Assembly: GCA_947179485.1 (NCBI GenBank)
Contig: OX359247.1
Location: 45,171,131-45,235,130 of the forward strand
Length of the DNA: 64,000 nt
Source of the DNA: Allacma fusca
Lineage: Eukaryota > Arthropoda > Collembola > Symphypleona > Sminthuridae
Reading direction: 5' to 3'
In this document: piece by piece, positions 14,601 to 26,141 of the stretch
How the letters are laid out: each line of letters opens with the position of its first letter
How positions within the stretch are numbered: the stretch's first letter is position 1
Program-made: the position numbers and the translations under genes
The notes under the pieces: model-generated
Told to the model about the DNA's origin: nothing
The model's input: the letters and a program-made list of their open reading frames with translations, nothing else
Database searches by the model: none

Positions 14601-17600
14601 CATAAGAAATTTGTCATGTGCCTCTGCTCTCCCTTAGCTCCCACATGTAGGTATAGTGTGAGGCAATTAATAAAATAGTAATGTCCCATAGGGTAGTACT
14701 AGAAGTGCATAGCATACACTTTGCCTTCCCAGGTTGGGTGATTATACGTATCTACAGATATCTACATGTGTATCTATTTATGTGTAGTGTATGGATTTAT
14801 GTGTGGACGCCCATACTCACACAGAGCAATAGGGAATAACTTAATAACGAGAATGATGAGAGCACGTAATGAGAGTTAATTGATAAGTTGTTAAATCAAG
14901 TTTAATAAAGCAGCGTGAGGATAACTCATGAGGTAAGTATGTTCCGACTCAGAGCTAGAGCTAGACATGACTGTGGAAGAGCCGTTGACGCTTTGAGTTC
15001 TGCTTTGGCAATTTAATTACACAACTTGTGTAATTATTATAACTTTATTAAACCTTCAGTTCCAGTCATTTGAAGCGGAAGCACGAGCAAGTAACTTACT
15101 TCTAGTGGGAATTTATAGGGAATGTGGGAGGGTTGTTGTCATGTCGTTACTATATTATGTCTAGCCCTTCCAAAATGTATTCCTTCCAACGATTCCTTAC
15201 ATATGTACATAGATACAGATATGTATGTGCTCGCCTCACTGTAACATCCCCATGAATCTACACATTAACTCATTACATTTATGTACGTGTATGTCGAGCA
15301 TGTGTAATTACTAGTTTGGCAAATAGTGAACATTAAACACTAGTGGGTTCCGCTCCTGCCATGTACAGTGTTGATGCTCGTCGTACTTATACAAATATAA
15401 TTAATTGTATGTAGTGTACACCTACATACCCCCTCATCCACTACAACTACAAAGTATACATATTGCTAATTACTCCTGGAGGTTTACAAGAACATGGTCT
15501 TACCTGGACGAGCGTGGATTTCCGTACTAATGATGGTACCCACTTGATTGGTTGCTCGGCAGCGGTAACTAATTGCATGAATATCCGGACGAAAGTTTTG
15601 CCACTCGAATGATTTGAATAGAAGACTCCCATCCTCACCTTGGTACACCTTTAACATTTTGGGAACAGTCAGTCTCATTACTCTTCCTTGCATTATCAAC
15701 AAGCCGTATTTTGTAATTCCTATCCCTCCGATACACCCCGGCCCCAGTCATTTGTTAAACTTCTAGTAGCTCTTCAGATCATACTTGGCAATTCCCCTTC
15801 CTTTGAGTTACATGCCCAGGAGTAATTACTACGTACATATCTATGTATCATCCCACGTATCTATATAGCATGTGTAAATCCGGGGAAATGGTAGTAGGTC
15901 TCGGAGCAAAACAAAGGGGAGAGAGAGAGAGAGAGGGAGCAATTGGATGTGTTAAAAGTTACTAATTTGCCCCTCTCCATCTTTGGAAATTAATCAAACC
16001 CCTTTTAAGAAGATTTCACCAACTAATTGAGCATCCAGCTAATTAACGGTTTAAAATACTGATCCTATGATCTTTGGGTGATTGGCAGTAAAGCATTTAT
16101 GATGGAAATGGAACCCGGAGCAATTTCCTTCCCCAGTAAACTTTTTTTTTCCCAGACTCTTCTGGAACACTCTGCTCTTTAACAACCTGAGAAATAGGGA
16201 GAAGTTGATGGTAATAAAAACATGGCTCATTTTTCATCCAATTACATAGTTCTGGTGTAGGTACAGCCAAGAATGCTTTTAGAAATTCCAGTTTGACTCA
16301 GGGATTCCAAGAAAAGACACAGAGGGGAGAGGGAGAGAGAGAGAGCACGAGCTGATGGATCTCTTCCGTTGGACTACTACAATAGAAGTTACCTAATTAT
16401 GTAATTCCTCGAGGGAAATCCCCGCATCCTCCTAGCTTTTGTGACGGTCACTGCATTGTGTACTTCCCCTCTCCCAGGTTTAACAGTTTCTTTGATACAA
16501 GTAGGTATTCTAGTATACAGTACTAGGGGCGTAAATATAGGAGAGCTAGAGTCAGAGGACTATATAGTGAATATAGTTATTACACTAAAAGGTAATTGCA
16601 GCATTTACGACAAGTACCATCTGTTCACAACAATATTTACTTGTTCCTCGAAAAGTGTATACGGCAGAATAAACAAGTTGGCAAATAAAATTCCAGTGGT
16701 TTCCTCCACTTTCAGTTAAGTTCATTTCCTTTTAGCGTTTTATTCCCCTCCAGAAGTACAGGTTCATAATACAACGCTACTACATTCAACATAGTTTTTT
16801 CCCGTAGATAGGTACATACATACATATATACTATATCTATGGGATTGCAAAAGGTAGACCTGCTTCCCTCCTTACGGAGATATTCACATATTAGACACAT
16901 TGGATTTAACAAGGGGAGTTCCTCCATGCTGGAGAATTTGTCTGTACAGTTATATCTAGATATTCCTTGTGCCACTTCTTTGTACACACTATGTACTCTC
17001 AAATTGTGAGTCACAATGAGCCAGTAAGCTTGTTAGAGGAATGTCTCGAGCATAGTAATAAATAGGAGCAGGGACATAAAAAGTTTATAAGTTCATTAGG
17101 TCAAGAGGGTCGCACAATAAAATCAACAGGATTTATTTACTTTAAATTCCTCACGACCACACAGTCCTCGGTGGACTTAAAGATCTCGTCATTTAAGTTG
17201 CACAGGGAACAACAACATGTAAAGAAATTCATAGCCCCGTGCACACCTAACTGCTCATATAATTATGCATCAATAATAATAATTATTACAGCATGTACTT
17301 ACCAAGGTACGAATCTGCATTTACAAATAGTTCAGAATCTTCGTACCATAAGTCACAGAATGCATTGCTATATGGACCTAGCAAACTATGGAGATCAGGA
17401 CCACTGTCGGCGGAGTATCTACATATATCTAGTATGTTCATACTAACTAGCACAGCCCTTGAGCAGCAAGTGCGAAAATGTCCAAATATTTTTTCACAGG
17501 ACAAAAAAGGAGTACCTAAAAAATTTTTAAAAGCAAATATGGGGACATAGAGACAACAAATCTTAATGTATGAACACGTTCAGTTTGACAAGTTAACAAT

Positions 17601-18517
17601 GTCAGTGTTCCCTTTTTGCAGTTTGCAGTTTACAGTGCTGGCAGACATTATTCTTATAGACGGAGATGCATATTATAATTATGTAGGTATCTATAGGTAC
17701 TATATGAAAGGGAGTATCGCTCGAGTCCAAATAATGCTCTCTTCAGTATCTTTTCAAACGTTATTCAAAGGGAAATAAGCTAAGCGAAGATGGAGATAAA
17801 ATTCAGAGACCCTTCTGTATCTTGTAACTATATGCACTGTAAGTTACTAAAACATTTGCTTCTAAAGAACTTCGTACATTTCCTAACCCCGAGCATATGA
17901 GATTTCGACATACGAAAGGAAATATGTGAGTAGTAAAATGTTATATATCTAGATAGATACTAGATACGAAGGGAAAAAGTTTTTTTTTAATGGTGAGCAA
18001 CTACATCGGACAAGAAAGAAAAACATTCTTGTGAAGATACTCTTGATACTTTCCCCAACAAGTATTTACTTGTGGGGAATCATGCGTGGGACGAGCAATT
18101 GTATTGTGCGAGGTAGGGAATGAATTTCTTCAGCTCCAGACAAGCGGAGATAAGATTCGAGATACAAACCACTAGAAATTCTGGATATCCTAAATAAGAG
18201 AGAAAAGTATACTGAACAAGGGTTTATTTCAAAAGCAAAAACTCTCTCAGTTAATTTTCTAGTCGGTTAGAAATAGGAATTTATTTTTTGAAAAAGAATT
18301 CCAACGAGAGCTTACAGCAAATATTGACTAACCTCTCTAACCGAAGTAAGGTTACTCAAAGGGAAGAAATCCTTCGTGAGCCATTGCACTTTTGGTCGGG
18401 GTTCACCATCAGCCTTACATCCAACTTTCCCTCCATTAAGGTTACTGAAAGTATAAACCTGCGGCCATTCTTCCAAAAATCGTGGTCCAGACTCCTCCAT
18501 GGAAATCCCTCCAACCA
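1972..18517 (-). CDS. Dscam: Dscam-like cell adhesion molecule, Ig1-Ig7 (partial)
   Basis: Single-pass neuronal and immune cell-surface receptor of the Dscam family; members mediate homophilic recognition through N-terminal Ig domains. Fifteen exons on the minus strand join in one open frame of about 704 codons: 18333-18517, 15504-15648, 14194-14263, 13722-13813, 13201-13344, 11621-11741, 7158-7369, 6815-6968, 5991-6118, 5247-5391, 4681-4832, 3905-4015, 3443-3604, 2513-2664, 1972-2113. All introns have GT/AG ends and phases match at every junction. Each Ig has the expected Cys, Trp and DxGxYxC-type signature. Domain order and linkers such as RLNIYGPPYIR (Ig5-6) and QVVVPPKIMPFQF (Ig6-7) are typical of insect Dscam. 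The signal-peptide exon (which should end in phase 1) and Ig8, fibronectin and transmembrane parts are missing from what I can see. Unlike insect Dscam1, Ig2, Ig3 and Ig7 have one exon set each, so this may be a Dscam2-4-type paralogue or a non-hypervariable ancestor-like gene. Confidence 0.93.
3443..4015 (-). other. Dscam Ig6, two exons
   Basis: Exons 3905-4015 and 3443-3604, joined in phase 1. Signatures: GPPYIRLIPPIKAIAGK, first Cys in QLSCPVSGYPIE, Trp in ITWERG, RVYPNGTLIIENIQRGSDE, second Cys in YTCHAKSRLG, ending LHIQVV. A GA/CT simple repeat lies about 50 bases upstream of the second acceptor and forms a long pyrimidine tract on the coding strand. Confidence 0.94.
3653..3684. repeat. 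GA microsatellite
   Basis: GA repeat with one interruption. On the Dscam coding strand it is a CT tract about 50 bases upstream of the Ig6 second-half acceptor. Confidence 0.9.
4681..5391 (-). other. Dscam Ig5, two exons
   Basis: Exons 5247-5391 and 4681-4832, joined in phase 2. Signatures: LPELTYRFGEQTLQAGPSV, first Cys in LKCTAVGNPPP, Trp in FHWTLDG, VGQYVTIHD, second Cys in GGRYTCQASNSMG, ending ARLNIYG. The domain end and linker closely follow insect Dscam Ig5. Confidence 0.94.
4857..4899. repeat. CT microsatellite
   Basis: CT repeat of about 43 bases. On the Dscam coding strand it is a GA purine tract ending about 24 bases upstream of the Ig5 second-half acceptor, close to where a branch point would be. 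Confidence 0.9.
5991..6968 (-). other. Dscam Ig4, two exons
   Basis: Exons 6815-6968 and 5991-6118, joined in phase 2. Signatures: PLSVQLSPSSQIVDVG, first Cys in NFRCLVSGGP, Trp in ISWFKDGNPI, second Cys in AEDAGMYQCFASND, ending QLRLG. Each half has a single exon. Confidence 0.93.
7158..7369 (-). other. Dscam Ig3 second half
   Basis: A 212-base exon carrying WFRERDGILSDLL, then PGPILLTQVRPEDSGFYIC with the second Cys, and the domain end ISLDVYG. Acceptor after TTTTGTATTCAG, donor GTAAGA. The loop between strands, with KGRSKRPTGAGN, is basic and longer than in most family members I know. Confidence 0.92.
7370..11620 (-). other. 4.25 kb Dscam intron
   Basis: Intron between the two halves of Ig3. 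The minus strand was read for further copies of the Ig3 front half (Cys followed by a QGxPxP motif and a donor in phase 2). None was recognised. Open frames here are short and not Ig-like. It contains an AGT triplet repeat and scattered ATAC/GTAT words. Confidence 0.6.
11276..11294. repeat. AGT triplet repeat
   Basis: Six AGT units inside the large Dscam Ig3 intron. It produces misleading open frames of serine or tyrosine runs on both strands. Confidence 0.9.
11621..11741 (-). other. Dscam Ig3 front-half exon, isolated
   Basis: A 121-base exon standing alone, 1.5 kb from the Ig2 end and 4.25 kb from the Ig3 second half. It reads DPESMEGIQLG..., then the first Cys in VYLPCAAQGNPPPVY. The acceptor ends GTGCAG and the donor is GTGAGC. 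It enters in phase 1 and leaves in phase 2; joined to the next exon it gives VYSWFRERDG, placing the core Trp correctly. It is the positional equivalent of the hypervariable exon 6 cluster of Drosophila Dscam1, here a single copy. Confidence 0.9.
11742..13200 (-). other. 1.46 kb Dscam intron
   Basis: Intron between Ig2 and Ig3. No additional Ig exon or other gene was recognised; the sequence is AT-rich with short palindromic TATA/ATAC words. Confidence 0.6.
13201..14263 (-). other. Dscam Ig2, three small exons
   Basis: Exons 14194-14263 (70 bases), 13722-13813 (92) and 13201-13344 (144). Key residues are the first Cys in VLRCSVPED, Trp in ITSWVQD, the turn GKYLLLPNGDLYV and the second Cys in TFACRTSF. 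In Drosophila Dscam1 the front half of Ig2 comes from mutually exclusive exon 4 copies. Here the front half is split into two exons and neither has a visible duplicate in the adjacent introns of roughly 375 bases. Confidence 0.92.
14093..14114. repeat. AT microsatellite
   Basis: AT repeat in the Dscam Ig1-Ig2 intron, within a longer tract of ATAC/TATG words. Confidence 0.85.
15649..18332 (-). other. 2.7 kb Dscam intron
   Basis: Intron inside Ig1. A stretch near 17305-17446 has an open frame followed by a good donor (GTAAGT) on the minus strand but no Ig signature and no strong acceptor. It is not needed for the frame and was not taken as an exon. Confidence 0.6.
15919..15938. repeat. GA microsatellite
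   Basis: Short GA repeat in the Dscam Ig1 intron; another lies at 16326-16345. Confidence 0.85.
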
Positions 18518-18644
18518 CTGTAAAAAGCAGAAAGTATTCTTTTACATTTCAAGTTAACTCTTAAGATACATACACAACTCAGTCTTTTCGAGATCTCCGG
18601 AGCGCTTCGTAGACGAAAAACCAAAAATTCCTCCCAGGCTTTTT

Positions 18645-18662
18645 CCTCTCTCTCTCTCTCTC
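18645..18662. repeat. CT microsatellite
   Basis: Short CT repeat about 130 bases upstream of the Ig1 acceptor. Confidence 0.85.
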
Positions 18663-21600
18663 CCGAAAAACTCCTTTTCCACATAAATTCAATCTGAAAA
18701 CACAATTTCAACTCTCTTCGAACCTATAATTGCATTCCAGGGAATGATCAAAGGGACACAGAAAGTACCCCACAGGTGTTACCCGAGTTTTCATCAATTA
18801 GTCCAACATTACCGACACTTTCTCAATGCTAAATCAAATCAGTGCATAACTGCCTCCAGTCCTCCCTCCCATTATTCAGAAAAATGGAGCAGGGAATTTC
18901 ATCCAAATAGTTTTTTAGTTTAGTAGTAGAAGATACAAGTTTATTCTCATCAGTAGTTCTCTTCCCTTCCACATATACAGTTACTGGAAAATTGAACAAT
19001 TTCAAAGCCTGAATATATTTAACAAGAACTGAAAGTAAAATTTGAGAAAGTCGAGAACAACTTTTTCCCATCGAGGCAGCCCGTCACGTTGAAAAAGTTA
19101 GTCTTGCAAAAGGAAATTGGCAAGTTTAAATTTATTGGCGACCGTCAAACTTACGACACGACACTTGTTTTGTCATACCGAAGAGTTGAGATTCGTTTCG
19201 AGCAGCAAAGGAAATTATGAAATTCATCCGAGGGAAGATATAGCTGTGCAAATGAATTTTAAATCTTTGGCTCCAGCTGCCGAAATTCCGGTTCATACCC
19301 AAACTAGTAATACCAGTTCGGGAGCTGACACCGCTCCAAATATCTGTGTATATTTCTATGTGGTGGTAGTAGAAAGCTGCTCCGAATCCTGTAGATTGCT
19401 AAATAGTGTACCTTAAAAAATTGCTACGTATCCAAAACCACTCTAGCTTTGACTCCGCTGGAATTTTCAAGCTGCCACGCTTTTCCGTAACATTGACTTT
19501 TGCTGAGTATACACTAATTTCCCTCAATATTTCACCACTCTTACTTTCAATCAGTCTCCAAACCCTGAAACAGTAAATACTTAAAATGAAGATGTAAATA
19601 AGAATACTCTAAATTCAATATGAAAATTATATAAATACATATTGTATACTCATAATTATATATACACACTCAACCCAGTCAATACATACGGAATATGCTT
19701 TCTAGTTCATAGCTTTCATGACTTTGATGATGCCAAGCTAAAAACATGTAAGGAATCTTCCTCAAAGATACGGGAGCAACGGTAGGAATTTACACAGGAG
19801 GTAGATCCTACATGAGGTACATACATACATGCGTACGAAACCAAACCTCGGGATTAATACATATCCGTGAATGATGCTCATAAGAGATGGTACATAAAAG
19901 ATACCATTCACTCCGGCACATCGCACTTTATGAGTTTTATGTATCACGACTCTAATCCATTTTCTGACTCTCCCTCCAACTCCAACAACTGCTCTGTGTT
20001 CCACACACTATTCTCAGTGCCACTTATTCCCATCTCTCAACATTTACTAGGAACGATTCTCTTCGATTATAATGAGATTTTCTCCTTCAATTAATACGTC
20101 CCTGGGCAGGTTCCAGGTTTGGAATACATGCTCTCGATTGGGAATCAGCAGAAATGTCACGATTCATCATCTCACCGATCAAAATTGTATCTCTGATTAC
20201 TAGGAAATTCCTCGCATCCCGAAATCCTTCTACGTCTTTCCCACCAATTATCTCCTGAACCAATGAGTAAATTATAATGATGTGAAAACTAGCAACATTG
20301 AACAATATTGCATATATGTAATTACTAAAGAACTCTGCGATAAGAACGTATTTATTGAGGAGGTTACAACAGCAATTTGTTCCCCCCTGAGGATTTCCAT
20401 AGGTGCCATGCCATGATATATGTAGTTTTAGTATTAAATTTCTTATTCTGTGTGGGTAATTTAAATGTACTGGAAGATTGTATTTGTAGCGCTGTAGGTC
20501 TTGTAGTGCTGAAGGATCTATTGAAGTAGAGAAATGCGTGACTGAACAAAATAGCCCTTGACAGTAACGGGAAAGACGTAGGATGTAGATCCTGCAGGTA
20601 GTATAAAATGTAAGTGCGTTGTTGGGAATGGGAACAAATGCTTTGGATAAAACCCGCAATAAAATAAAGATAGAATTCATAGATGTACATGGCTGGGGTT
20701 CTGTGTCAAGCGATTGGGTTAAATGGAAAGTTAATTAACTACATAAATAAGTTACCAAGGCCATTTGCCATGATTACCGCCGTACTTTAGCATGAGAGCC
20801 AATAACTTTTGAGGATATTTTATCGAATGAGCTTCAGAATGCCTTTCGTCATCACTCTTACTTAAACTTTTCCAAATTCTCCAATTTATGGTCCATTATG
20901 GAGTGATTTCCTCCCTTGCTCTCCTTCCCATTCAATTGCCCCTCTGTCAGTATGGGCACTTGAGAGTTGCTCGTATTTACATCAAATAACATTTAACTAT
21001 GGGCCTCCAGAGAATGGGGATGGCTTCGAATTGTCTACCTCCAACCTGTTTAAAGGCTGGGGAAAGTGAAAGTACCGTATATAGATATTTATTGCTTCCT
21101 CAATTCCTCGTTGGAGAAAGCAAGCAAGTGTTTCCAAATTGTCTCCAATTGGTTGTATCCAATTTCAAAGGACTATCCTCGACCGAAAAATTGCATGCAA
21201 TTTACTTTAATTTTTTATTCCTTTCTTGTCATTCTCCAGCGTTACACTTGTACTTGGGTTTACTTTTGAGTGGAACTCCAATCCAGCCATTTGTACCCTC
21301 ATGGCTTTTATGCTAACTACAAATGCGATGTAAAGACCATGGCTTTGTGAGGCTATATACACTGTAAAAAAAACAACATCAAGCGGAGTTTCGTAGAAAG
21401 AGGAAACCTTCTATAAGGAGGTTCAATAAAGAAGTAACGGAGGCTAAAAGCTTCAACCAAAATTTCTTACTTGGTATAGTAATCAATCTTGGTTTTAAAT
21501 TTGAGGGGTAATTGTGGTTGCTTTTATGTCAACAAATAATTATTATAAAAATATTTGTCGTACGTATTTTCTCTGTTCTGATATTTTTACTATACGATCC

Positions 21601-23181
21601 ATACATTCTATCACAAATTACATCCTTTACATCAACGGAAGCAGTTCCTACCTGTGAGGCATGGGCAGAGATGGGAGGAGAAGCTGAAGATTAAAAAGTG
21701 TAGCACCACGGAGATGACAGTCTGACAGGTCCTCACCCTCCGACTGAAACGAATCCCGTCCAAAAGTTTGCTCTTCCTGTTCACTCTCATTGTCACAATG
21801 TCACTGAGTCAACTTTTTCCCATAGCAAGAGACAGCTGGAGTGAAGAGAGGAGTCGAAATTAGAAAATATTCAAAGACTCATGTACGACACGGCTCCATC
21901 TTTCATAAACACACTCCTTCCCTCACTGAGACTCTCAAGATACTGGGGATGATAAGTCGCAACATCATTATTATTAAGTTCTCTTTCTTTTGAATTTATG
22001 AGGTAAGAGTGCAGACAGGGGGAAAATCTTGGAATATCTGGGAAACAAATTCAATTTTAATTTAAGGTTCACATTTGAAAAAGAAATGAACTAATTTTAC
22101 ATATATGGAGATGTAGGATTTGAAATGTACCACTCTCATATGTATCTAAAATTCTATCTATACACTTTCACTGTAGCAAGGAATCTGTTAAACCCATTTT
22201 CATATTTGGCCCTTCATAGGAAAATAAAGCCCAGGAGAGGAATAAATGATGGGAGTAATCCGATTTGTCATTTGAAAGCACCACTTAGCCCTTTTTAGCC
22301 GGTAAATTGTTTCTGTAGGGAATTTTTTCTCTTCATCTCCGTCTCTTTCTCCTCCTTCACGCTCCCTAAATTATTCTAGTGTCATTTAAGAGCTGTGCAT
22401 CTCAGTTGATTCATCTGTCCCATAGATACCGAGTCTCAGGTAGAGAATACACTCACACGGTACGTTCCACTTAAAAGTATCAAGTAACTGAGGCTTCCAA
22501 GGGAGTACTCCAGATTGAAATAGTCGAGTTAGTTTCAACACACCGGAAAGACTTTCACTTCCATGCAAAGAGTAAGATAGTATTACACTTGATAAAACCT
22601 GGGCCCCCACCAACTTATTGCAATTGCTTGAGGATAAACGAATTCTAATCTCTTCTATTAGATGCCGTGCCGAAGGAGACTCTTACGAAGTACCGTCCTT
22701 CTTTACTTTAAATCTCACTCAAGAAGCAGGAGATAGTTCAAGTCCTAGGCTTTCACTTCAGCTCTTCGAATACCTTTTATCTGCACATTTCCATTCGGAT
22801 TTTCTACGGTTGAAACTTTATCTGAGACGAGATGGTTGCATGAGTTCCGACTCCCCCAAAAAAAAAATTATACACACTGTTTGTACAAGAGACTTCTCGT
22901 ATACCAGCTACTATTTTACATTTCTGACAGTAATTTATCCATAAATCATGCACAATATCTATATTTTGTTGTGTTGCAACCGAGTGCGGTGCCGGAGAGG
23001 GGTAGCACACAAGGGAAGGAAATGTAAGCAGGAGTTTAGGGAACGACAGTGAAATCCTCCTGCTCTCTACAAGGTCTGCACGGAACTGAGAACTTGTGTA
23101 AGACCTGATGCTACTTTATAGCATGACTCCGTAAGAATGGGGAAGCGTCAGCTTTTACTCCGTTCTACAGCTTTCTGTAAC

Positions 23182-23206
23182 CCTCTCTCTCTCCCTTTCT
23201 CTCTCC
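23182..23206. repeat. CT-rich tract
   Basis: Interrupted CT repeat in the region between Dscam and the release factor gene. Confidence 0.8.
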
Positions 23207-24607
23207 AAGTTAATGTTCCAATTCAAAGATTCTCATTGCGAGAGCTAGAACTACTCTGCAATGGAAGAGCTAGGTGTAGGTCTACTATATTTGAAGATTC
23301 TGAGTGAGCCCTGGCAGGAGTTTGCGTTATCTTACTTTCTCCCTTTCCCTCTCTCTCACGCTATGGATTTCCATTGAAGAGGCAACAACTCTTTCAAAAC
23401 CTTTCTGTTTTCTCTCACTTTCTAGTAGATACTTCTTCACTGTGATGTACAGAGACTTTTCTTTTTAAAAAAAGTAAACTCAAGATATTTCTTAGTTGAT
23501 TTTCAATGAGGGGAGAGAGTGGCACTAAGAAACTTTTACATTAATGGAAGCACGTTTCGTGGTTTTCGTTTGCTTTTTTAAATTGCAGTGTTTTCAAAGA
23601 AAAGTAGCTACGGCTGCACACTTTCCAAGACCAAGTCTTTCAGCTGAATTTACAACTTTCAAAGCATATGTATGAATGAATTTTTTAAGAGGATTGTCTT
23701 CTGTTGATATTGTTGGCAAAACATACTCAGAGATGTATGTATGTTATGCCGACGGATACGGATGTGCGACAGTAATGCACTGAATTTTGCAAAAATATAG
23801 CGGAGACGAGTTTCTAAGCATAGCTGTAGATACAATGATAGTACAGATGTATAGATATAGAAAGATGCATAAGTAGATACAGATACAGATAGGTACATAC
23901 ATGTGACACTAAAAGACTTTTTCCCAAAATTAGGTATATACAAGTGAGTGAAATGGGCTTGGATGTGTAGCTAATCGTGTATGTAAAACTCTGAATCATT
24001 TGGCAAAAGGGTTCTGTGGGAAAAAGGATATACAATATGAGACGTTGCACGAACCAGGATGCACATCAATTCTTATTACAGCAACAGGGAAAAGCTGGTG
24101 AGACGGGAGAGCAGCAGGTATGTATATGTACATGTTTATATAAGCTCACTCGCTGGGAATTTCCGCTTAATCCTAAAGAGAAATGTAGACATTTGCGTAT
24201 TGCGTAGGAAATACTTATAGGGAAAAGTAGGTAGGTTGGTGCTGCAGGGATGTTGTGAATAGGAATTTTCACACACGTGCGTCCAAAGGATAGAGAAGAT
24301 AGCGGAACATTTGCTGAATTGCTTGGAGTGATTGTGATTGAAAGTGATAGTAAAGTGGTGTTTACGGAAGGATGTTGGGTTGGGTGTGAGAGGGCAGCAC
24401 GAAAATAGAACATAATAATTTACAATTAGAATTGTTAAGTGAGGAAGTTTGCAGAAGAAAGGAACAATGCTCATTCAATTTTTGGCTTTGATATTCGTTT
24501 AATTTCGAAATTCTTTAAAAGTTCTAACTACGTGCTTATTAATTTGTTTTATCCGTGTTCACAATAGTCTTGAATACAAAGGATAAACAGCATGTTTAAT
24601 TTGTCCT

Positions 24608-26141
24608 TTACGAAGCTTCCGTGAAGAGTTGAAGAATTCGCTCTTGATTATCATATTCATGTAGCTTTTCGACTAGGTCATTTAGGTACTCTGTTCCGTC
24701 AAGGATTCCTCGGAGATTGAAGACGGAGATCCCGATCCGATGATCTGTTACTCGGTCTTGAACAAAATTGTAAGTTCGGATTTTCTCCGAGCGCCCAGCC
24801 AACCCTGTTTGCAGTTTCCGGGTTTGTTTCATCTTGGAGTTTTGAGATTGGAGCTCTTTTTCATAAATTTTGGCACGCAGCATTTGCAAGGCTAAAGTTC
24901 GGTTGCGAATTTGGGAGCGCTCCATTTGACACTCCACGGATAAACCAGTGGGAAGGTGAGTCAGTCGGATGGCGCTCTCTGTGGTGTTCACGTGCTGGCC
25001 ACCAGCTCCACTAGCTTTCTTTGGTTCGTATTTAAGGTCTTGGGGTGCGAGAACAACTTGAATTTCCGTAGGGAGGGGTATCACTGCAACAGTCGCTGTA
25101 CTCGTGTGGATCCGGCCAGATTTCTCTGTTTTCGGAGTCCGCTGCACCCGATGCACACCCCCTTCAAATTTAAAAATCCTGTACGCTCCAATACCGGAAA
25201 TAGTGGCAAAACCTTGTCGAATACCACCTAAGGAAAGCAAAAATATACACAGGATGTACCAAATATGAATAAAACCAAATCAATTCCTACTCACATTTTT
25301 ACATTAAAAACCATTTGTAATTTTTAATTTGTTCTAACCAATTTCAGTTTCATCATATTTTGTCACCGATACTTCCAATCCATGAAAGCTCGCAAAATAC
25401 TGGTACATTTGGAATAATTCCTGGGCAAACAGCATAGCCTCCTGTCCTCCGATTCCAGCAGAAACTTCGATAACCACATCGTTGTGATCCAAGGGCTCAG
25501 GTTCCAGTACGGATTTAAAAAACTACATCAACATATCAAACCAAAATATCAAAATACACATCCCCAACACAAACACATATTTTCATTATTCTATATCACG
25601 GAAGCCTTCAAAGCATTTACGCTATAAAGTTCTCACCTCTTCCCCCAGATTCTCTAACTCCTCGTTAATTTTGAGTGCATCTTTAGCAGCAATTTCTCGA
25701 AAGTCAGGATCTGGAATCAAAACAACAAATATTTTAAAATTAATCTCATTTATAATAGCAAATCAAAACAAATTAATGAAATAATCTCTGGCGCTAGCTT
25801 TTACCCTCTGACAAAGTCTTCAACTCTTCCAGTTCATTCTGTTTGACTAAAATCTCCTTCACAATTCTACTAATAACTGCACTACTATTATAATTATGAC
25901 CTTCACTTATTTGATTACTACTGGACGCTAACTTTTGAATATAATTCTGCACGTTTACATCCTTCAGAGACAAACTACAGGCTTCACTTGCGTAGCCTCT
26001 CCGGGAGCAAGTGTCAATTCTTTCTCTAGTTGAATAATGCCTTTTTTTTACTACAAAACATTTATTATTAGCAGCCCTATTAACCGGAAATAATTGTCTG
26101 CACGTAATTAGTCTAAAAATAGTCCTGCACGATTCCTTCAT
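24608..26141 (-). CDS. MTRF1L: Mitochondrial peptide chain release factor 1
   Basis: Recognises UAA/UAG stop codons on mitochondrial ribosomes and releases the finished peptide. Exons 25805-26141, 25637-25710, 25339-25522, 24608-25227 give 404 residues (the human protein is about 380). The start ATG at 26141 lies downstream of an in-frame TAA and begins a basic, Ser/Arg-rich presequence consistent with mitochondrial import. The third exon carries SAGIGGQEAMLF, the class I release factor segment. The last exon carries FEGGVHRVQR, the codon-reading tripeptide PKT (residues 230-232) in the RF1-type context EKSGRIHTS, and the catalytic GGQ at 274-276 within ASGAGGQHVNTTESA, followed by GRSEKIRTYNF and VTDHRIG. 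The PKT motif without an insertion points to the MTRF1L (mtRF1a) type rather than the divergent MTRF1. It is transcribed away from TSEN54. Confidence 0.95.

Larger units (their letters stand above)
15504..18517 (-). other. Dscam Ig1, two exons
   Basis: Exons 18333-18517 and 15504-15648, joined in phase 0 across a 2.7 kb intron. The first half carries SGPRFLEEWP, the first Cys in GGKVGCKADGEP and the core Trp in KVQWLT; the second half carries GEDGSLLFKSFE and the second Cys in SYRCRATNQVG. The join reads VRE then VYQGEDG, matching the G(I/L)RQV.. linker of Ig1 in known Dscams. The first exon starts in mid-codon (phase 1), so an upstream signal-peptide exon must exist. Confidence 0.92.
18518..24607. 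other. 6.1 kb region without a confident gene
   Basis: Lies between the first recognised Dscam exon and the 3' end of the release factor gene. It should contain the Dscam leader and signal-peptide exon unless these lie still further upstream. No minus-strand ATG with a hydrophobic run and a phase 1 donor was convincing. An unexplained 197-codon frame on the minus strand at 20087-20680 is described under findings. Confidence 0.55.

Noticed and set aside
17286-17504. Minus-strand open stretch with a GTAAGT donor inside the Dscam Ig1 intron
   Set aside because: No Ig signature, no strong acceptor, and the neighbouring Ig1 halves already join in phase with the expected linker.
19154-19260. Possible Dscam leader exon (minus strand, phase 1 donor GTAAGT)
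   Set aside because: The encoded start MNFIISFAARNESQ is too short and polar for a signal peptide, and the context is weak.
20364-20690. Second frame overlapping the 197-codon ORF
   Set aside because: Overlaps in another frame, no domain, composition like translated AT-rich DNA.
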